Source: Isoetes taiwanensis
Taxonomy: Eukaryota > Streptophyta > Lycopodiopsida > Isoetales > Isoetaceae
DNA: 64,000 nucleotides
Direction: 5' to 3'
Assembly (NCBI GenBank): GCA_021234155.1
Contig: JAJEKV010000073.1
Coordinates: 2,700,001-2,764,000 of the forward strand
Shown here piece by piece: positions 34,670-47,769 of this stretch. The notes beneath the pieces are model-generated. The model was not told where the DNA came from. It saw only the letters and a program-made list of their open reading frames with translations, and did not search any database. The first letter of the stretch is position 1. Each line of letters starts with the position of its first letter. Position numbers and translations under genes: made by a program.

Positions 34670-37640
34670 TCCTTGGTTTTGCTCATTTTTTCGCAACATT
34701 GCAAGATCTATAGCAATTATATCCCAAAATATCTGATTTCTAAGATTTTGGCGTAGGTGGGCTGGAAAAAGGGGGCTTCGATTTTTGTTTTTGTATGGTC
34801 TGAGAAGACTCCAAATTTTCTATATGTATGCTATGCATGGTCGGAAATAGCAAGCCTTCTCTTCACGGGGGCTGCTAAGAACAACCCGATGTAGGCGCCC
34901 GGACAGCTGGAGCCTTGTACAAATGGTGGCGTGCTGGAAGCGGATGTCATCAGGCTCTCTTCGAAGCGATTTGCTGATGCAGGGGAAGCCTGAGGTATTC
35001 GATTCCTTGGGTTTGTTGCTGTGCTTTGGAGAAGCCTGATTCCGCTTCTTATCAACTGGAAGGGCTCAACGCACTGAAGATTGCCTTGTTGGGTGTTTTT
35101 CGGAGCAGCATTTTGTTGTTTTGTCTGTATTTGTTGGTGTTTTGGGAGCAGCAGCCAGCAACACTCGGGCTTCAGATGGGACTTCCAGTGTCAGAATTTT
35201 GCACGTTGCTTGCTTGCTTGCCAAGTAAAGAAATTTTTCTGTATATTCAAGAAGAAATATGTGGGTGATTCCAGTTTTGTGGCCTGTGGATTGATTGAGG
35301 GCTTGTCAGCTGTGTTGTTCGATTGCTTGATTGTGGAACGATTTCTTCCGGAGTCTGTGCTCTCTGTGCTGGAGACGGTAGAGACGCATCAATCATTTGT
35401 TGCATCCACGGACTTTCTTGGAAAGTACATCGGCTGTGGGGCTGCTGTTCCAATTGCTACTGTGTGGATGGAGATATGGCTGTTAGCGGGGCGAGACGAG
35501 GTGGAGTTGTACAGTTGGAGTAGTTGAAATGCTTGAGGATCTGGCAGGTTTTGCAGGGATGGTGTGCTTCCTGCATATGGGGCCATGTAAATCTGTTTTA
35601 GCTCGCTGTTGGCGTTCAGTTTATGGTTGGTCTGCGTACAGGAGTTGTGTATCTTCTGTATGGGCTGCTTGCCTATGAAGCCTCTACTTTGGGCTTCTTT
35701 GTAAGGCTGCGTCTGTGTTCTATCAATGTAAAAATTTGTGGTTTTTATGTGTAACTTGGAGTTCGCATATGTAATTTGATGCCTTGCTGTTTCGTTGTTA
35801 CGAATGTCTTTATGTGGTGCAATTGTTTGTGTAATCTGGGTCTCCGCATGTAGTCATATGTATAACAAGAGCATTTGTAGTTTCTCTTACTTTGACTTTC
35901 AGTTACTTTGGGAATGTGGGACCTTAGGTGGTATTGTTTTTTATTTTGTATGCATTTTATTGGTGTACGTATGTGAAGCATATGGGGAGCGTGTTGATAT
36001 ACGAGGTTGTGAGATGTAAAATCTGACACCCTTGATTTGGCATATTCTCAGGATTATACCTTTATACCTTCATCCAATGAACAGAAAAAAAACATTAACA
36101 CATGGACACATTAACGCATAATAAGGCCCAGATTCCACTGCGCCGTCAATTGCTACAGGGACGAATCAGGGATCCACAAATAAGCAATTGACACCCTTGT
36201 TGCAATTCCATTGCAGTCTGAATTCTGGGTGGAAGTTTCCGACGTGGAGTGAGTTATCACAGAAATAACAGACGGGGGATCTTGCCCGGGAGTTTCAGGG
36301 AAAATTTGACAGCTCGGATGAACAAAGCTTATAATCAGGAAGTGCCGGAGCTGCAATGGAATGTAGATGATGGTAGATAAGCTCTGTTTTATTGCTGATC
36401 GCCCGCTAGTTCTTGCCAGCAGATCCAGAAACGGCCGGGTTAGTGGAATCTGGGCCTAAGAAGATCTATCGCAATTACATGTGTTAATATATGTGTTAAT
36501 ATTAAGGAATGCTGAAAACAAATAAGGCAATGAAATTGGCTTCTCAAAATCGTAGGCTACGGAATACGCCAGCAAGTTCCATTCTAAAGAGAGCCTTAGT
36601 GCATACAAATCGTTAAAGTGTTTGTGCAACTCCTCTTGGTTGGTTGGTTTCCTCCTCATAGCAATTGCTTGAGTCACAAGTTTTATCCGGCAACCAGGGT
36701 TACTGGGTTCAACTAAATTAGGATCGGTTTATGCCAAAAGAAATTATTAGCTTACAGCAGCGTGTAGTTGAACTCACATAAAACTTTCGTTTAAAAGGAT
36801 TGTTCAACTGCAAAGTCTGCTTGTTGAAGTTTCATTTACCGTCTGATCCCTTCATTCATCCTATCCTGATGCAGTATCAAGTTTCCAAATTATAGAGCAT
36901 TAGTCAGATTGTTTGTGAGCGATACTTCAATGTTGCTTTAACAACAAATGGTAGCATCCAAAACAATGCACGAACCAAATTCAATTCTAACGATCAATGT
37001 TTAACAACAAATGGCAGCATCTGAACAATGTACGAAACAAATTCAATTCTGGCAATCAGATATTTTAAACTTTGTAAGTACACATGGTCAGAATAAAATC
37101 CAGATATCATACAATCCGAGAAAGAATGGCATGATATTACCATCTACCATTCTATTGCAGTACATATTACTTATATATATATATGAACTCAGCAGCCAGG
37201 TTTCGTGGACAATGATGGTTCCAGTACATCGTCCTGCAATCAACCTATCCAGATGCCCATGTAAAATCCGCATGTAAACGACCAACTGGGGAACTGTGGT
37301 TCTCTTTCATGCCAACCTCCTATTCTACCAATTTTGCTCATAACTTGAGAGAGCAAGGGACTTCAATGTTGTATCATGCACCCTGTAGGAAGAAGACTAT
37401 TGTAGATGTGCTTGTGGAAAAACCTTTGAGAGTCTCCTTAAACATGCTGCTGTTCTTAATTACCATATAATATGGTCATGGCTGTTGCAGTGGCGTAAAA
37501 ACAGTGGCAGTAATATTCTGCTCAACTTTCATACATGCACTTTAAGATTTCCAGTTCAACCATGCACTTCAACCACCAACTTTTTGATGATCATGCTGCT
37601 CAAAATTCGGTGTTCATACACATGGAGATTTAAAGAAACG
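34670..37640. other. Intergenic stretch downstream of XLG
   Basis: ORFs occur on both strands at 34830-35590, including a 148-codon plus-strand one, but none shows a family pattern or codon bias that I can defend. The part just below 37640 is expected to hold the XLG 3' untranslated region. Confidence 0.4.
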
Positions 37641-37643
37641 TGG

Positions 37644-40600
37644 TCACTGCGTGAAAGAACTTGAATCCGAACATATCGAATCTTCGGGGATGCTATAGCC
37701 AGATGCTCTTCTTTCCTCCTCACACATCAAGACCTGTTGAATGTAAGCAAAGGCACATTCCACAGATTCTTTATCGAGTCCGTTCACTGGTAAGGTGTAG
37801 AGCCTACGCCCATCAAGAAGTCTCTTAAATTTGTGCACTATGTAGATATATGCTTGCTGAATCTGATTCTCAATCAACTTCTCTGCCTGAACTGACTGCA
37901 CTCTTTGAGGATTATTTGCATGAGAGGATCCAACAGGACTGAAGTCAGAAAACCACTCGCACACAGTTATCGAGTTACCACTTGAAATCTTTTCTTTAAA
38001 TTCATCGAATTTATTAAAGAGGAGAACTAATGGAGTATGTGAGAAAGAGTGGCATGTAACAATGTTCCTGAAAAGCTCCTTGCTGTAAATCATCTTATTC
38101 TGAGGGACACCATTGCGATTTATACACATTTGGTCATAATCACTAATAGAAAGGCAATATACTAGAACCTCGATATCTCTGAACATATCCAACTTTCGGA
38201 ACTCGTTTAAACCAAGGCCACCAATGCTGATGAGATGATAGCTGCAATTAAAAGAAGATTATATTACTTGCATAAGAAGAAGGTAATAGAGCATAGCTAC
38301 AACCTAGCATATGTTGATTGAGAGGGTTCACTCTCTGCTATTGGCCCATCCTTATCTTCCAAGGAAAATACCTCCTCTGCAAGCCCTGAGCCTTCTGGAA
38401 GCCCTTCAGCACATAACACATCATGGTCTGAAGGGATGTACTCATCAGAGAAAAGCTCCGTTACCTGCATATTCTTTTGTCACTAGATTGTACACAACGG
38501 AGATAAATAGAGTATTTAAGATGCAAAAACTTATACAAGCCCTCCATAAGCAACACTAAGTTAGATTCCTCCCATACAGACAAGCCTATTGGTTCCTGCC
38601 ACGTTCACAGTCTCTTCCGTTCAGCACGGTTTGTGTATTGAGTATCTCAACTTGTTTTCTCAGAGGCCATAATACAGACTATCTTTCTCATGGTTAAACT
38701 GGACTCAAGAAAACATCCAACGGATGAACAGTTTCATATATGCCAAAGTTGGCTGCTTTTAGTGTAAAGCACAATAAAGGCTCCGATGCAATGAGATTGA
38801 GATAAACAATGCATATGAAAACTTACTCTAGAGAAATATTTCAGAGCATTGCCAGGCAACATATGCGGTGCTCGTTGGTAGGTAGCTTGAACAGCAGGAT
38901 CTTGCCACAGTTGTTCAACTATAAGTGGTCTGCCTAATTGTTCAAATGGTGTATTTGCTTTCTCCATAACAAGATTTGCTGCTTCCCTCAATGACTCACT
39001 TAATTTGTACCGATCCTTAGCTTCATCAATGGACCAAGAATTGCTAAATTCTGGAAACACATAAGAACAGTCTTGTAATTCAGAAGGCAAAAGTTCATGT
39101 CTAAAATAAATTGAAGCATAAAAAATCCTAGGAGTCTTATTCTTCATTTGAAAAGATTTCTTATGGAGCTCTCTGGCTCTTTCTTAGGTTTTTTGGGCTA
39201 ACCCTCAATCAATTTTGATTTTCTTTTCATCTTCCTATTCCTCCCCACATATGAGATGCCGAATCAGGTAGATAAAAGGAGGTCAACACTGTTGCTTGTT
39301 GAAATAACTGCACATTTGCTAATTCAATGTATGACCACCTGAATGAATGGTAATCCATAGCGATAAAAAATATATGGTTAAGTAAACAGGACACCTCATC
39401 ATTTTTGAACCCCCCACTACCAGTTAAAAACACAGTACGATAATACTGTACTACTGTAAATTTGCTTTCTCACTTGCTAGCTTCGCCTAGCGCTTTCACC
39501 TAGGAAGATGCTCCTAAAAAATAGTGAGCTGATGTATTTGTTGGTTTATACCACAAGGGTCTCTGAAGATGTTGATAAATTTCTTTCTTTCTCAAAATAA
39601 CCTATGAAAGATGACGCAGCACTACAACAGCAGCAGGTTTGTTTTCTTTTTGTTTGCAGTTCATTCGATAGACTTACCTTTCTTCAACCATCTCATGCAA
39701 TCATGATTAAATAAAGCATCACGTGTTGGAACTGCATTACTTAGACACCACTGTATATTAAGTTTCCAAAATGACATCTAGATTTACGAAGTTTAAAACA
39801 TAGCATAACAAGAAAAACCTTTTGATTCTTCTTCTTCTTCAAAGCATTCCCTTGCGTTTAACAAAATGCCCAGGTATTTGTAAATATTATTCCGTATCAT
39901 CTCTCTATATGTCAGCAATTCTTCCCTGGTGAACGTAAATTTCTCCTTGTATAAAATTTTGGCCTGCAAATGACCAGTCCATATTGATCAAGCAGAACAC
40001 AGGAGTAACAGCCATACCAGCAAGCAGTCACAACCACAGCCACAACAACAGATAGCTAGATGGGTATGCTCAAATGAATATGTCAAACAGGTAACTGCAA
40101 GCTTTAATCTGCTGCCACACTTCGTTTAACTACAGGAGCCCATACGTAACTCTTGTTGGGCCACTATTAGCATGCAAGAACAGACAGCCACATGGAGGAC
40201 GACGATGCATTAAAAGACCCGATAACTTTATGTACTGACTTTTATCTCCAAGTAACTGAGCACAAAATATAGACAATAATCCAGGGGAAGGACTCTATAC
40301 AAGCATTTACGTTAAGACCACCAAATATTGCAGCACATAAAGAATAAAAAATATCCAGCCAATGGGCATATGAACAACAAATAAGAAATCAATATCGAAT
40401 AAAATATCAATATCTTCTACCATGTTATCAGATACAAAGTCTGAGCCTTCATTCAATCCCCTTGAAGCTTTTTTTAGCGATGTGAGCTAGAGAATACCTA
40501 CCTAAGTTTTGTAATTATTTTATGTTTTATTAATCAATTCAGATTCATATATATAAAGAAAAAAAATCTATGTGTGTTTTAGGTCTTGACATCAATAAAA

Positions 40601-42587
40601 GTTCATACCTGTTTAAAAATAGTGCTCCTGCCAGAGCCCTCATTTCCAAGCAGAAGTATCTTGTGTGTGTTTCTCTGCTCAAAATATTCAGGCAACTTTG
40701 AAGCAGCATCCATGTCTGACTTAAAATGTCCATTGCTTCCACGAGGAACTGGAAGTGATAGTAATGTGGATAAAAATTTTACCGACGTCTGCATCAAAAT
40801 GTAACATAAGGGTGGGCCCATATAACATTCATAGACAGAATGCTCTTGCTTTAGATGTAACTTACCATTTTCCAAAGGTTCCCTTTCTTATTACTGTTAT
40901 CAAATCCTTCCTCTTCATATCGCCCGTCTGAATACAAAGTAAGGTATGTCTTTGGAGGGCATTGCACACCTGAATACTACATGGAACTTCCTGGTGTGAG
41001 ATAGCAAAGCCAAACATGGTCTACCTTTTTGGAACTACTTCAGCCTCCAAATGTTCTTATTAACACACATGTCAACACGCATTGCTTAAACGGTACTACA
41101 ACTTGGAAGTACTGGGAGAGTGCATGTTCAGGAGCAAGATTTATCTCTTCCTTGTCATGGCAATTAAGAGGATGACACTTAAGAGCCTAAGGGGAGGTAA
41201 TTGCTTGGCTACAACAGATATTCTAGGAAGACTATTTTAATCATATATCTAAATTTATCTAATCTATATTATGCACAAAAGGAAAATAATACATTTGGTG
41301 TCTTTGAGAGCAGTAATTTACGTTATCATAATTACTTGGATCGTGCATAGCAGCAGCAATTGACGGATATATTTATGCCAGACAACCTAGTAGAGACTTA
41401 TCTATGTCTGTCAAATAACTGCAAGCATAAGAAGAATATGATAACAATGAGCAAACAAAAAAACATTATCTTCCCTAGCTTTACATACATTCGGTTCTAC
41501 TTGGCTTTCTGAATGATATGTATGATAATTTGGTTCACACAAATAAAAGTATCATAAAATATTTGAATACCTTTAGCACATACAGTTCTGCCTTGCTGAT
41601 CTCACGATTATTAATGTAAACTTCAGTAGCACCTTTACTTGCATTTGACTTTAACTGTCCACCAACCCTTAAGCGGCAAGCAATAATTTCTGATGGCTTC
41701 TCCCCTTCCTAAATAAATGTACCCTTGGCATATTAGTTTCGAATTATGGTGGTCAATACTAAGATTTACACATCACTCACCTTACCCCAAAGCCCTGAAA
41801 CCTTGTCATACCAATACTTCCCAGGTTTCACTTTTCGAGGAGGATTGGGACATCCAAGTAGTTCAGCCAGCTCATGAGATGTAAGCTTTTCACCATTAAC
41901 ATAGATCTGCTCAGGGTGTAGTTGATTTGCTGGACATTCTTTCTCAGACTTCATAATTTGTTGAACCTCCAAAGGACTGAGAAGTCTCTTTAATAACCGA
42001 GAGGGCTTTCCCAAGCAAGTTCTTCGCGACTCATGTACTGGTTGTCCTATACAAGTCTCACACTTACGACCTTCTGGCATTGAACCCATAGCTTGCAGAA
42101 CACAATTGCTGCAGTATTTTGCATAACAAACCAAACAAGTCTCTTTCTCTTTCATCCGGATGCCTTTCAAGCATCTGCAGCACTTACCCTTTTCTCTTTG
42201 CTGCCCAGATACTGGACAATGTTCCCCAGATGTTGTTGGATATTCTGAAGATGTTGGCAAATTCCTAGAGTCACACTCTGGAGAGGAACAAGATGAATCA
42301 TGTTGTTGACCACTTGACTGCCCTAGATCCTCACTCACAAAAGGGGAAGAAGAAGAGGGAGGTCGACGGGGAAAATGAGGCACAAATTCTGCTACTGGCA
42401 ATGGGTGCTCTATTGGTGGTCCATCGTATTCAGGTGCAATTGAAAAGTCTAAATTTTCAGGCAATGGAACACCTGGAGGCAACATACGCCTTAGTTGTTC
42501 TATATAATCTTCCATGCCTGTATTGGACAAAGCATAAGCTTGTGGTTTTTTTCCTGAGTTCATCTCGTTGGGCATGAAATGGCACAT
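37644..42587 (-). CDS. XLG: Extra-large guanine nucleotide-binding protein (XLG), eight coding exons
   Basis: Minus-strand exons: 42587-41781, 41708-41571, 40976-40866, 40788-40609, 39963-39819, 39050-38827, 38464-38304, 38241-37644. Every join has GT-AG and keeps the frame, giving 787 codons; known XLGs are somewhat longer. The N-terminus has the family phrase PEYDGPPIEHPLPVAEFVP and a Cys-rich block (CCRCLKGIRMKEKETCLVCY, CSNCVLQAMGSMPEGRKCET). The second exon has ATEVYINNREISKAEL. The G-alpha-like half starts at exon 4: P-loop LLLGNEGSGRSTIFKQ, with Arg where G proteins have the invariant Lys. It ends with VLLFNKFDEFKEK (NKxD) and LPVNGLDKESV where TCAT would be, a known XLG divergence. 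XLGs act with G-beta-gamma at the plasma membrane and in the nucleus in immunity and growth signalling. The start ATG is the first in frame; a 5' UTR intron may end at TTGGTTGTAG (about 42597). Confidence 0.9.
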
Positions 42588-42589
42588 GG

Positions 42590-43600
42590 GCTACAACCAA
42601 CTACACTCTGTCACCTTGCAATATTCATTTCCTCTCTCTCTAAAGTAACTGCCTTAGATCTGCACGGGCATGCTGAGCTTATATGAATTTCCCTTATATA
42701 TCATACTGCATGTGTGATAGGGGATATCCAACTCAAATTTGGATTTCGAGCATATAAGAAGATTTTGTTTCGTTTTCTGTTTAGACTTCGATGCGATCCT
42801 TCAATCCAAAACCCTACACAATTACAGGTACTAACTGAAAATTTAATAGGTACCTAGATAAAAGTTTGAGCCAACTCCAAGCCAAGACGCCGTCGTGTTA
42901 GGATTGAAGCTTGATTGCTGCTCCATAGTCAAAATGCCGCGTGCAGTCCACGCGTGTTTCGCTTTTCCCAGAACCTCCCACTGATAACGAAACCTGTTAT
43001 CACCCCCTAAAACAAAAGTCAACATTCACCCCAACCATAGAGTTCACCAATTTTTTTGGGTTGCCCCTAAGGGGGCAAACCCTCGTTTATGTGGGTATGT
43101 GGGCATATCCAGGTATATGCCGGCATATGCCTAGCATATGCTGGTGACTGCTCCAGACTGGCTGCTGCCTGTAAACTCTCGGTCATCCAGCCCCATTCCT
43201 TGGCAGGCGTGGCTATGGCGCAGCTCGACCCTTCTTCTTCTTCCAAGCATTTCCCTCTGGCTTCCAGGAGCATGGCAGTTATTTACCATACTCAGATTCC
43301 TAAGATGTCGTCCAGTTTTAAATTTTGCCACCGGCCGGCGTAGCCCTACAAGAATGTTGGCAATCTCCCCCATACTTGGTGTGGCAAGCGGATTCTCATT
43401 GTGCACAGCAATGCTAGCCTCAGAACAATAAGTATCTCCTCTTCTTCCTTTCCTTATTCTAGAACCTTATCAACGGACCATTCTGTTAATCAGGTCGAAG
43501 CACCATTATGCATTCTAGTTCTTTTTGCCAATTCTCTACATTTCATATTGATTATATCAACTGACTTTGTTTTGTCTTGGTCAATATTTCTGAAGAATGG
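42590..43600. other. XLG upstream region and low-copy sequence
   Basis: The XLG promoter and 5' UTR are expected here. A cluster of GGCATATGCC-like palindromic words lies at 43095-43145. ORFs on both strands at 43065-43430 overlap each other and show no family pattern. Confidence 0.4.
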
Positions 43601-43692
43601 GTAACTGCCATTCCAGATTTAGGGTCTATTCTCATTGATGACGATACAAAGTTTAAAACTCTGGCATCCGATGGCCTCTGAGATAAACTCGC
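43598..43692 (+). pseudogene. PP2C phosphatase fragment
   Basis: The frame reads WVTAIPDLGSILIDDDTKF then KTLASDGL, stop, DKLA. This matches the conserved PP2C block ..PD......D.F.iLASDGLWDv with the Trp codon changed to TGA. Only about 31 residues are visible. The aligned metal-binding DG of ASDGLWD is present. It is a short relic, and a longer gene around it was not found. Confidence 0.5.
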
Positions 43693-43699
43693 AAGGTAT

Positions 43700-45720
43700 T
43701 TAAGTTTTTACTAGTAGTTGTGCTTAATAGATTCAACTAATTAACCATGTGTAGGGTTGATATGACTGTTTTACTTTTGAAAAAATGTAAATATGGATAC
43801 CAAAGCACATTAATCAGGATGGAGCTAGTCAGAGATGCAGATTCTTTATGGGGTTGAAGTAAAAGAGAATTGAACATATCTGTTGCTTTTAGAATTGAAC
43901 ATATCTGTTGCTGTTATTCCAGTGCTGAAACATCACCTTTGCCCAGAACCAACTAAAAGAGTAAGACATGGAGATATGATACGACATGATATGGCCAGAT
44001 GTCTTTGGAGGGTAAAATGATTTGTACTTCTGAAACATGCTTGTGCTTAAAAATTAGATAAATTTTCTTACAAATATCATTCTTCTCATTTGCATCTTGC
44101 ATAATGATGCAACTCTACTATTTCAAGTAGCATCATTGCCATTTCGTCAGGTACATTTCTTGCTTTTATCCTGTCATTGTTTGGATATGTAACTCAAGTT
44201 TGAAGAACTGTGAAGTATCAAGCTTCATGGTTTTAGAATTCATGGTCCATAAATTTTCGAAGCATGCTTCATGGTATCTGTCTACTAAGAACAAATTATG
44301 ACGAGGAACCTACGGTGACAAGAACATTTCTGTATAAACAAATCTTCCATTTGAACTAACTGCTGTAACAACTTCACTGTTTATGTTAGCCACACCAAGA
44401 GCAGTGTCACATGTGGATAATGGACACGCTCTATTCCAGACACCCCTTTGAACATTCTCATCAGTGCTCCACTAGTAGCATTTGTAAGACTTGCCATGAT
44501 GAAACACAAAAGGCATCCCCTTTCCATCTGGAGTGTTTTTTTTCCAGCCGTGTATTGCGATCTCACAAGCAGATGCACACATGGTAAGTGTTATAATCCG
44601 GTCTACAGTGGTGGCAATATTTGAGGCCGGTGTACTGCAACATTCTTCATTAGGGATCATATAAATTCTCTTTGCTTCCGGATTGTGAAAAATTGTTTGC
44701 TAGGCTCAAATTGCAACTAAATAAGTCTTCTGCTAAAACGCGCATGATATGTCTTGCTAAACATACCTGAATTTGCAGCACATATGTTATTGGTAATCTC
44801 CTGATATGAGGAGTTTTTAGAAGTTGTGATGGAGTTTGTCCAAAATATGCAAGATCTTGAGTTGCTTTGTGAAGTGGTTACAAGACATACAGTACATAAG
44901 TGTCTCTAGGGTATTGTAATTAGACGAAGTTGTATAGGAGTTGCCTGCAGCATCAGTTATCTTATCAATATCCACAACTTCCTTCATATGTCATGTAAAG
45001 AAGACATTTTGTTGCTTATACCTGCATTAAAGACTCTTAGCCAGACTGTCTCCACAAGCCAAGCAGATGGGAACTCACAAAGGTTTGATGTGATCTTTTA
45101 ACTACCCAAAGATGAGGTCAATTCATTCATGTAAGTGTTCTGATATATATTCGTTTTCCAATGTAGCCCTGCGTTTTTGCATAAAGTCAATTGCATCCGT
45201 TGCCCACGGTGATAGCTTTACATCTATCTATCTAATACTATAACCTTCTATTTGATGGCATTATACATTCCAAAAGCAAATTATTTTCTCAGAGCCAACC
45301 AAGTTATCTCAGAGCAAAAAAATTGACAACCAAAGTAGTTCCCCCAATTGTGTATGTCGTACATTATAGTTGTTTCCATTGACAAGCATCTCTGGCAAAT
45401 AGAAGAACTCAGGAACCTGCAATAAAAGACATCAATTTAATTATGCAGGATCATCCCAAAGTTGCATAAGAGCTCAGTTGGTATTGGAGGCATTAGATGA
45501 ATTCAATTATTTTGTTGTATATTCCAAGAATCTAATCTGATATTAGGCATGCAAATTAAATGCAATATTAAACCTATGTTTGTCCAATATCTCATGATTG
45601 TCAAAAATCTCGAAAAAATCAGGAGCATCCATGAATTTTAAATGTCATAAGGAAGTTCTCTAGAGTTTGAAATCAAATTTCATCTGGTTACTCCAGAAGT
45701 TCACATTTGAAATATGTTTC
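43700..45720. other. Stretch without recognised genes
   Basis: On the minus strand a frame at 44381-44660 (with CASACEIAIHGWKK and GMPFVFHHGKSYKC) looks somewhat gene-like but I cannot assign it. The rest is AT-rich. Confidence 0.35.
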
Positions 45721-45744
45721 TGATATGTGCTATTACTATTTTGC

Positions 45745-45909
45745 AGTATTTATGACTTGCTTCACATATTTGAGTTGAATGGTTATCTATCTGACATGAA
45801 TCCTTACCTCTTCAATGGAGACTTTGTAGACCATGGATCGTTTTCTACGAAAGTCATTTTGACACTCTTAGTGTTCAAATGTCTTTATCCGTCATGTATT
45901 GTTGTCTGA
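45745..45909 (+). pseudogene. Protein phosphatase 5-type (PPP family) exon fragment
   Basis: After an acceptor (TTTTGCAG at about 45746) the frame reads [20 protein letters not shown] then [20 protein letters not shown] and [10 protein letters not shown]5 has [31 protein letters not shown] and so on. The GDxVDRG metal-site motif is GDFVDHG here, with the conserved Arg replaced by His. No neighbouring PP5 exon (GNHE block) follows. It is an isolated, mutated exon. Confidence 0.75.
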
Positions 45910-46830
45910 GAGTGTGCTCTTTCAACGTCAGCAAATATGCTTAGTGTTATTTTCATGTCCCCAGGCTTGTATCACCATAGTTTCATAGCTATAGATTCAT
46001 TCCAGATAGCTTAAGGCCTCTTCTTTACCAGAGCCTAAACCTCAATGGAAAGCGATCATTTGGAACAAATGGTAGGACATTTGCAAGCTGCTGCATATGG
46101 TGGCAGATCCAATGCATGAGAGTGTAAGTCTTCTAGCACTTAAAGCTCTGATCTTTCAAAGGACCAAAAAAAAAATACAGAATCATTATGATAGATTTGT
46201 CTCGCTCCAACATTTAGAGATGATCATGGTAGAAGTTTGTTACTTTTGTTCTCTCTTTGTAGGCAATTTTGATGACACTTCACATGGAAAAGTCAGTGCT
46301 AAGAATTCCAACGGTAACCTGGAAGAAGTGGACAAAGTGAGATTGCAAATGCAGATATTTGAGAAAGGAGATGTAAGGTTTCAAAGAGCTTCAAATAAGC
46401 AATCATTATCATGTAGATGCTACAATGTTATAATTCCATTATTGTAATTATGCATGCCTTATGACCTGACTATTCTTCGCATGATATTTGTTTGATAAAC
46501 ACGATAATCTATCTGTTTAGTCATTCAATTACCATCATTTACTATCTTTGCAATTATGTAGCAACTTGTTTTGAGCTAAGGTTCTTTGTTATTACTTGCA
46601 ACATAAGCATTTATGATTTCTATATGTATAGCCAGAAAATGAGTCCCCAAGTTCTTTATGTACAGACAGAACAAATATAGCCAGAGAAGGCTTCCAAATG
46701 TTCAGGATTATGGTTTTGAATTGATTGTTAAAAACTTTGAACTATGATTCAAGCCACTTCACCTTCCGGCCATGGAGGGCAACCCTCCGTGCGAGCCCAA
46801 TATTCCTGGTCGCTTCTAGCTACATGCTAA
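45910..46830. other. Stretch without recognised genes
   Basis: One plus-strand piece (46262-46372: GNFDDTSHGKVSAKNSNGN and EEVDKVRLQMQIFEKGD) is bordered by TAG and GT and may be an exon of an unidentified gene. Nothing else is supported. Confidence 0.3.
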
Positions 46831-46839
46831 GAGCCTAGA

Positions 46840-47420
46840 CTATCTTCTGTTAAGTTTTTGGTAAGTGTTCCATAATGTAGCACGGGCATTAGTTAGCCCA
46901 AAAGGCATAACGATAAACTCATAGTGCCCATAACGTGTCCGCAAGCCAGATTTATGGATGTCATCCTCTTTTATTCTTATCTGATGATAGCTTGAGCGAA
47001 GATCAATCTTTGTGAAGTACTTGGCCCCTTGCAATTGATCTATTAGATCATCGGCGCGCGACAGAGCATACCAATTCTTATTGTGTGCTTATTCGATTGC
47101 CTGTAATCAATGCACATACGCAAAGTACCATCTTTTTTCTTTATAAACAAAATAGGGGCACCAAAGTGTGATACACTTGGCCTAATGAATCCTAACTTAA
47201 GAAGCTCTTGCAGCTGCTTCTTAAGCTCTGCTAATTCGGGTGTGCTCATATGATACGGAGCCTTACTAGTAGGTTTAGTACCAGGTTCCAGTGTAATTTC
47301 ACATTCCCCGCCTCTGAAAGGTGGTAATTTTTGAATCTTATCTGGAAAGAGATCGTGAAACTCATGAAGTACTGCTTGTAGGATAATCAAAGATGTATTC
47401 GACTTGCACAATACATAACT
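46840..47420 (-). pseudogene. Ty3/gypsy reverse transcriptase fragment
   Basis: The minus strand gives [60 protein letters not shown], then after a short gap and shift [20 protein letters not shown] and [16 protein letters not shown]. It is the N-terminal half of RT and is closely similar to the element at 50219-61990 (56570-57060). It stops before the catalytic F/YxDD motif. The upstream end runs into a tandem repeat. No LTR was found nearby. Confidence 0.85.
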
Positions 47421-47625
47421 TAGTTTAGAGGAGCCTAATATTTCCTTGGGGGTTGTTTTGGGGAAGGATGTAGGGGGGGGTATTCGACTTGTGGGATAAT
47501 CAAGGGGGTATTCGACTTGCACAATACATACCTTAGTTTAGATGAGCCTAATACCTCCTTGGGTATTCGACTTGTGTAATGCAAGTGTGAGTTTAGACGA
47601 GTCTAATACCCCTTTTTTGGGGGAT
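47394..47625. repeat. Tandem repeat with GTATTCGACTTG units
   Basis: At least four GTATTCGACTTG starts are seen between 47394 and 47575, three of them followed by AATACAT/AATGCAA, TTTAGA and GAGCCTAATA. The unit is about 55-65 bp. Further TCGACTTG and CTAATACC words reach 47770. Confidence 0.65.
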
Positions 47626-47769
47626 AGCAGTTCCGGCGAAGGAGATTTCCCATTTTGGAGGTATTTAGCTTGCCTAATATCAACCCGAAATTAGGGGTAT
47701 TCGACTTGTGAAATAACGGTGCATGCCGAAACCACAAGTCTACCCTCTATTCCATGAGTCTAATACCCC

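Noticed and set aside
35081-35527. 148-codon plus-strand ORF rich in Cys and Phe
   Set aside because: Overlapping ORFs exist on both strands, composition is odd, and no family pattern or splice context was seen.
43065-43431. Overlapping ORFs on both strands near the XLG upstream region
   Set aside because: No homology pattern, and four frames are open at once, which points to base composition.
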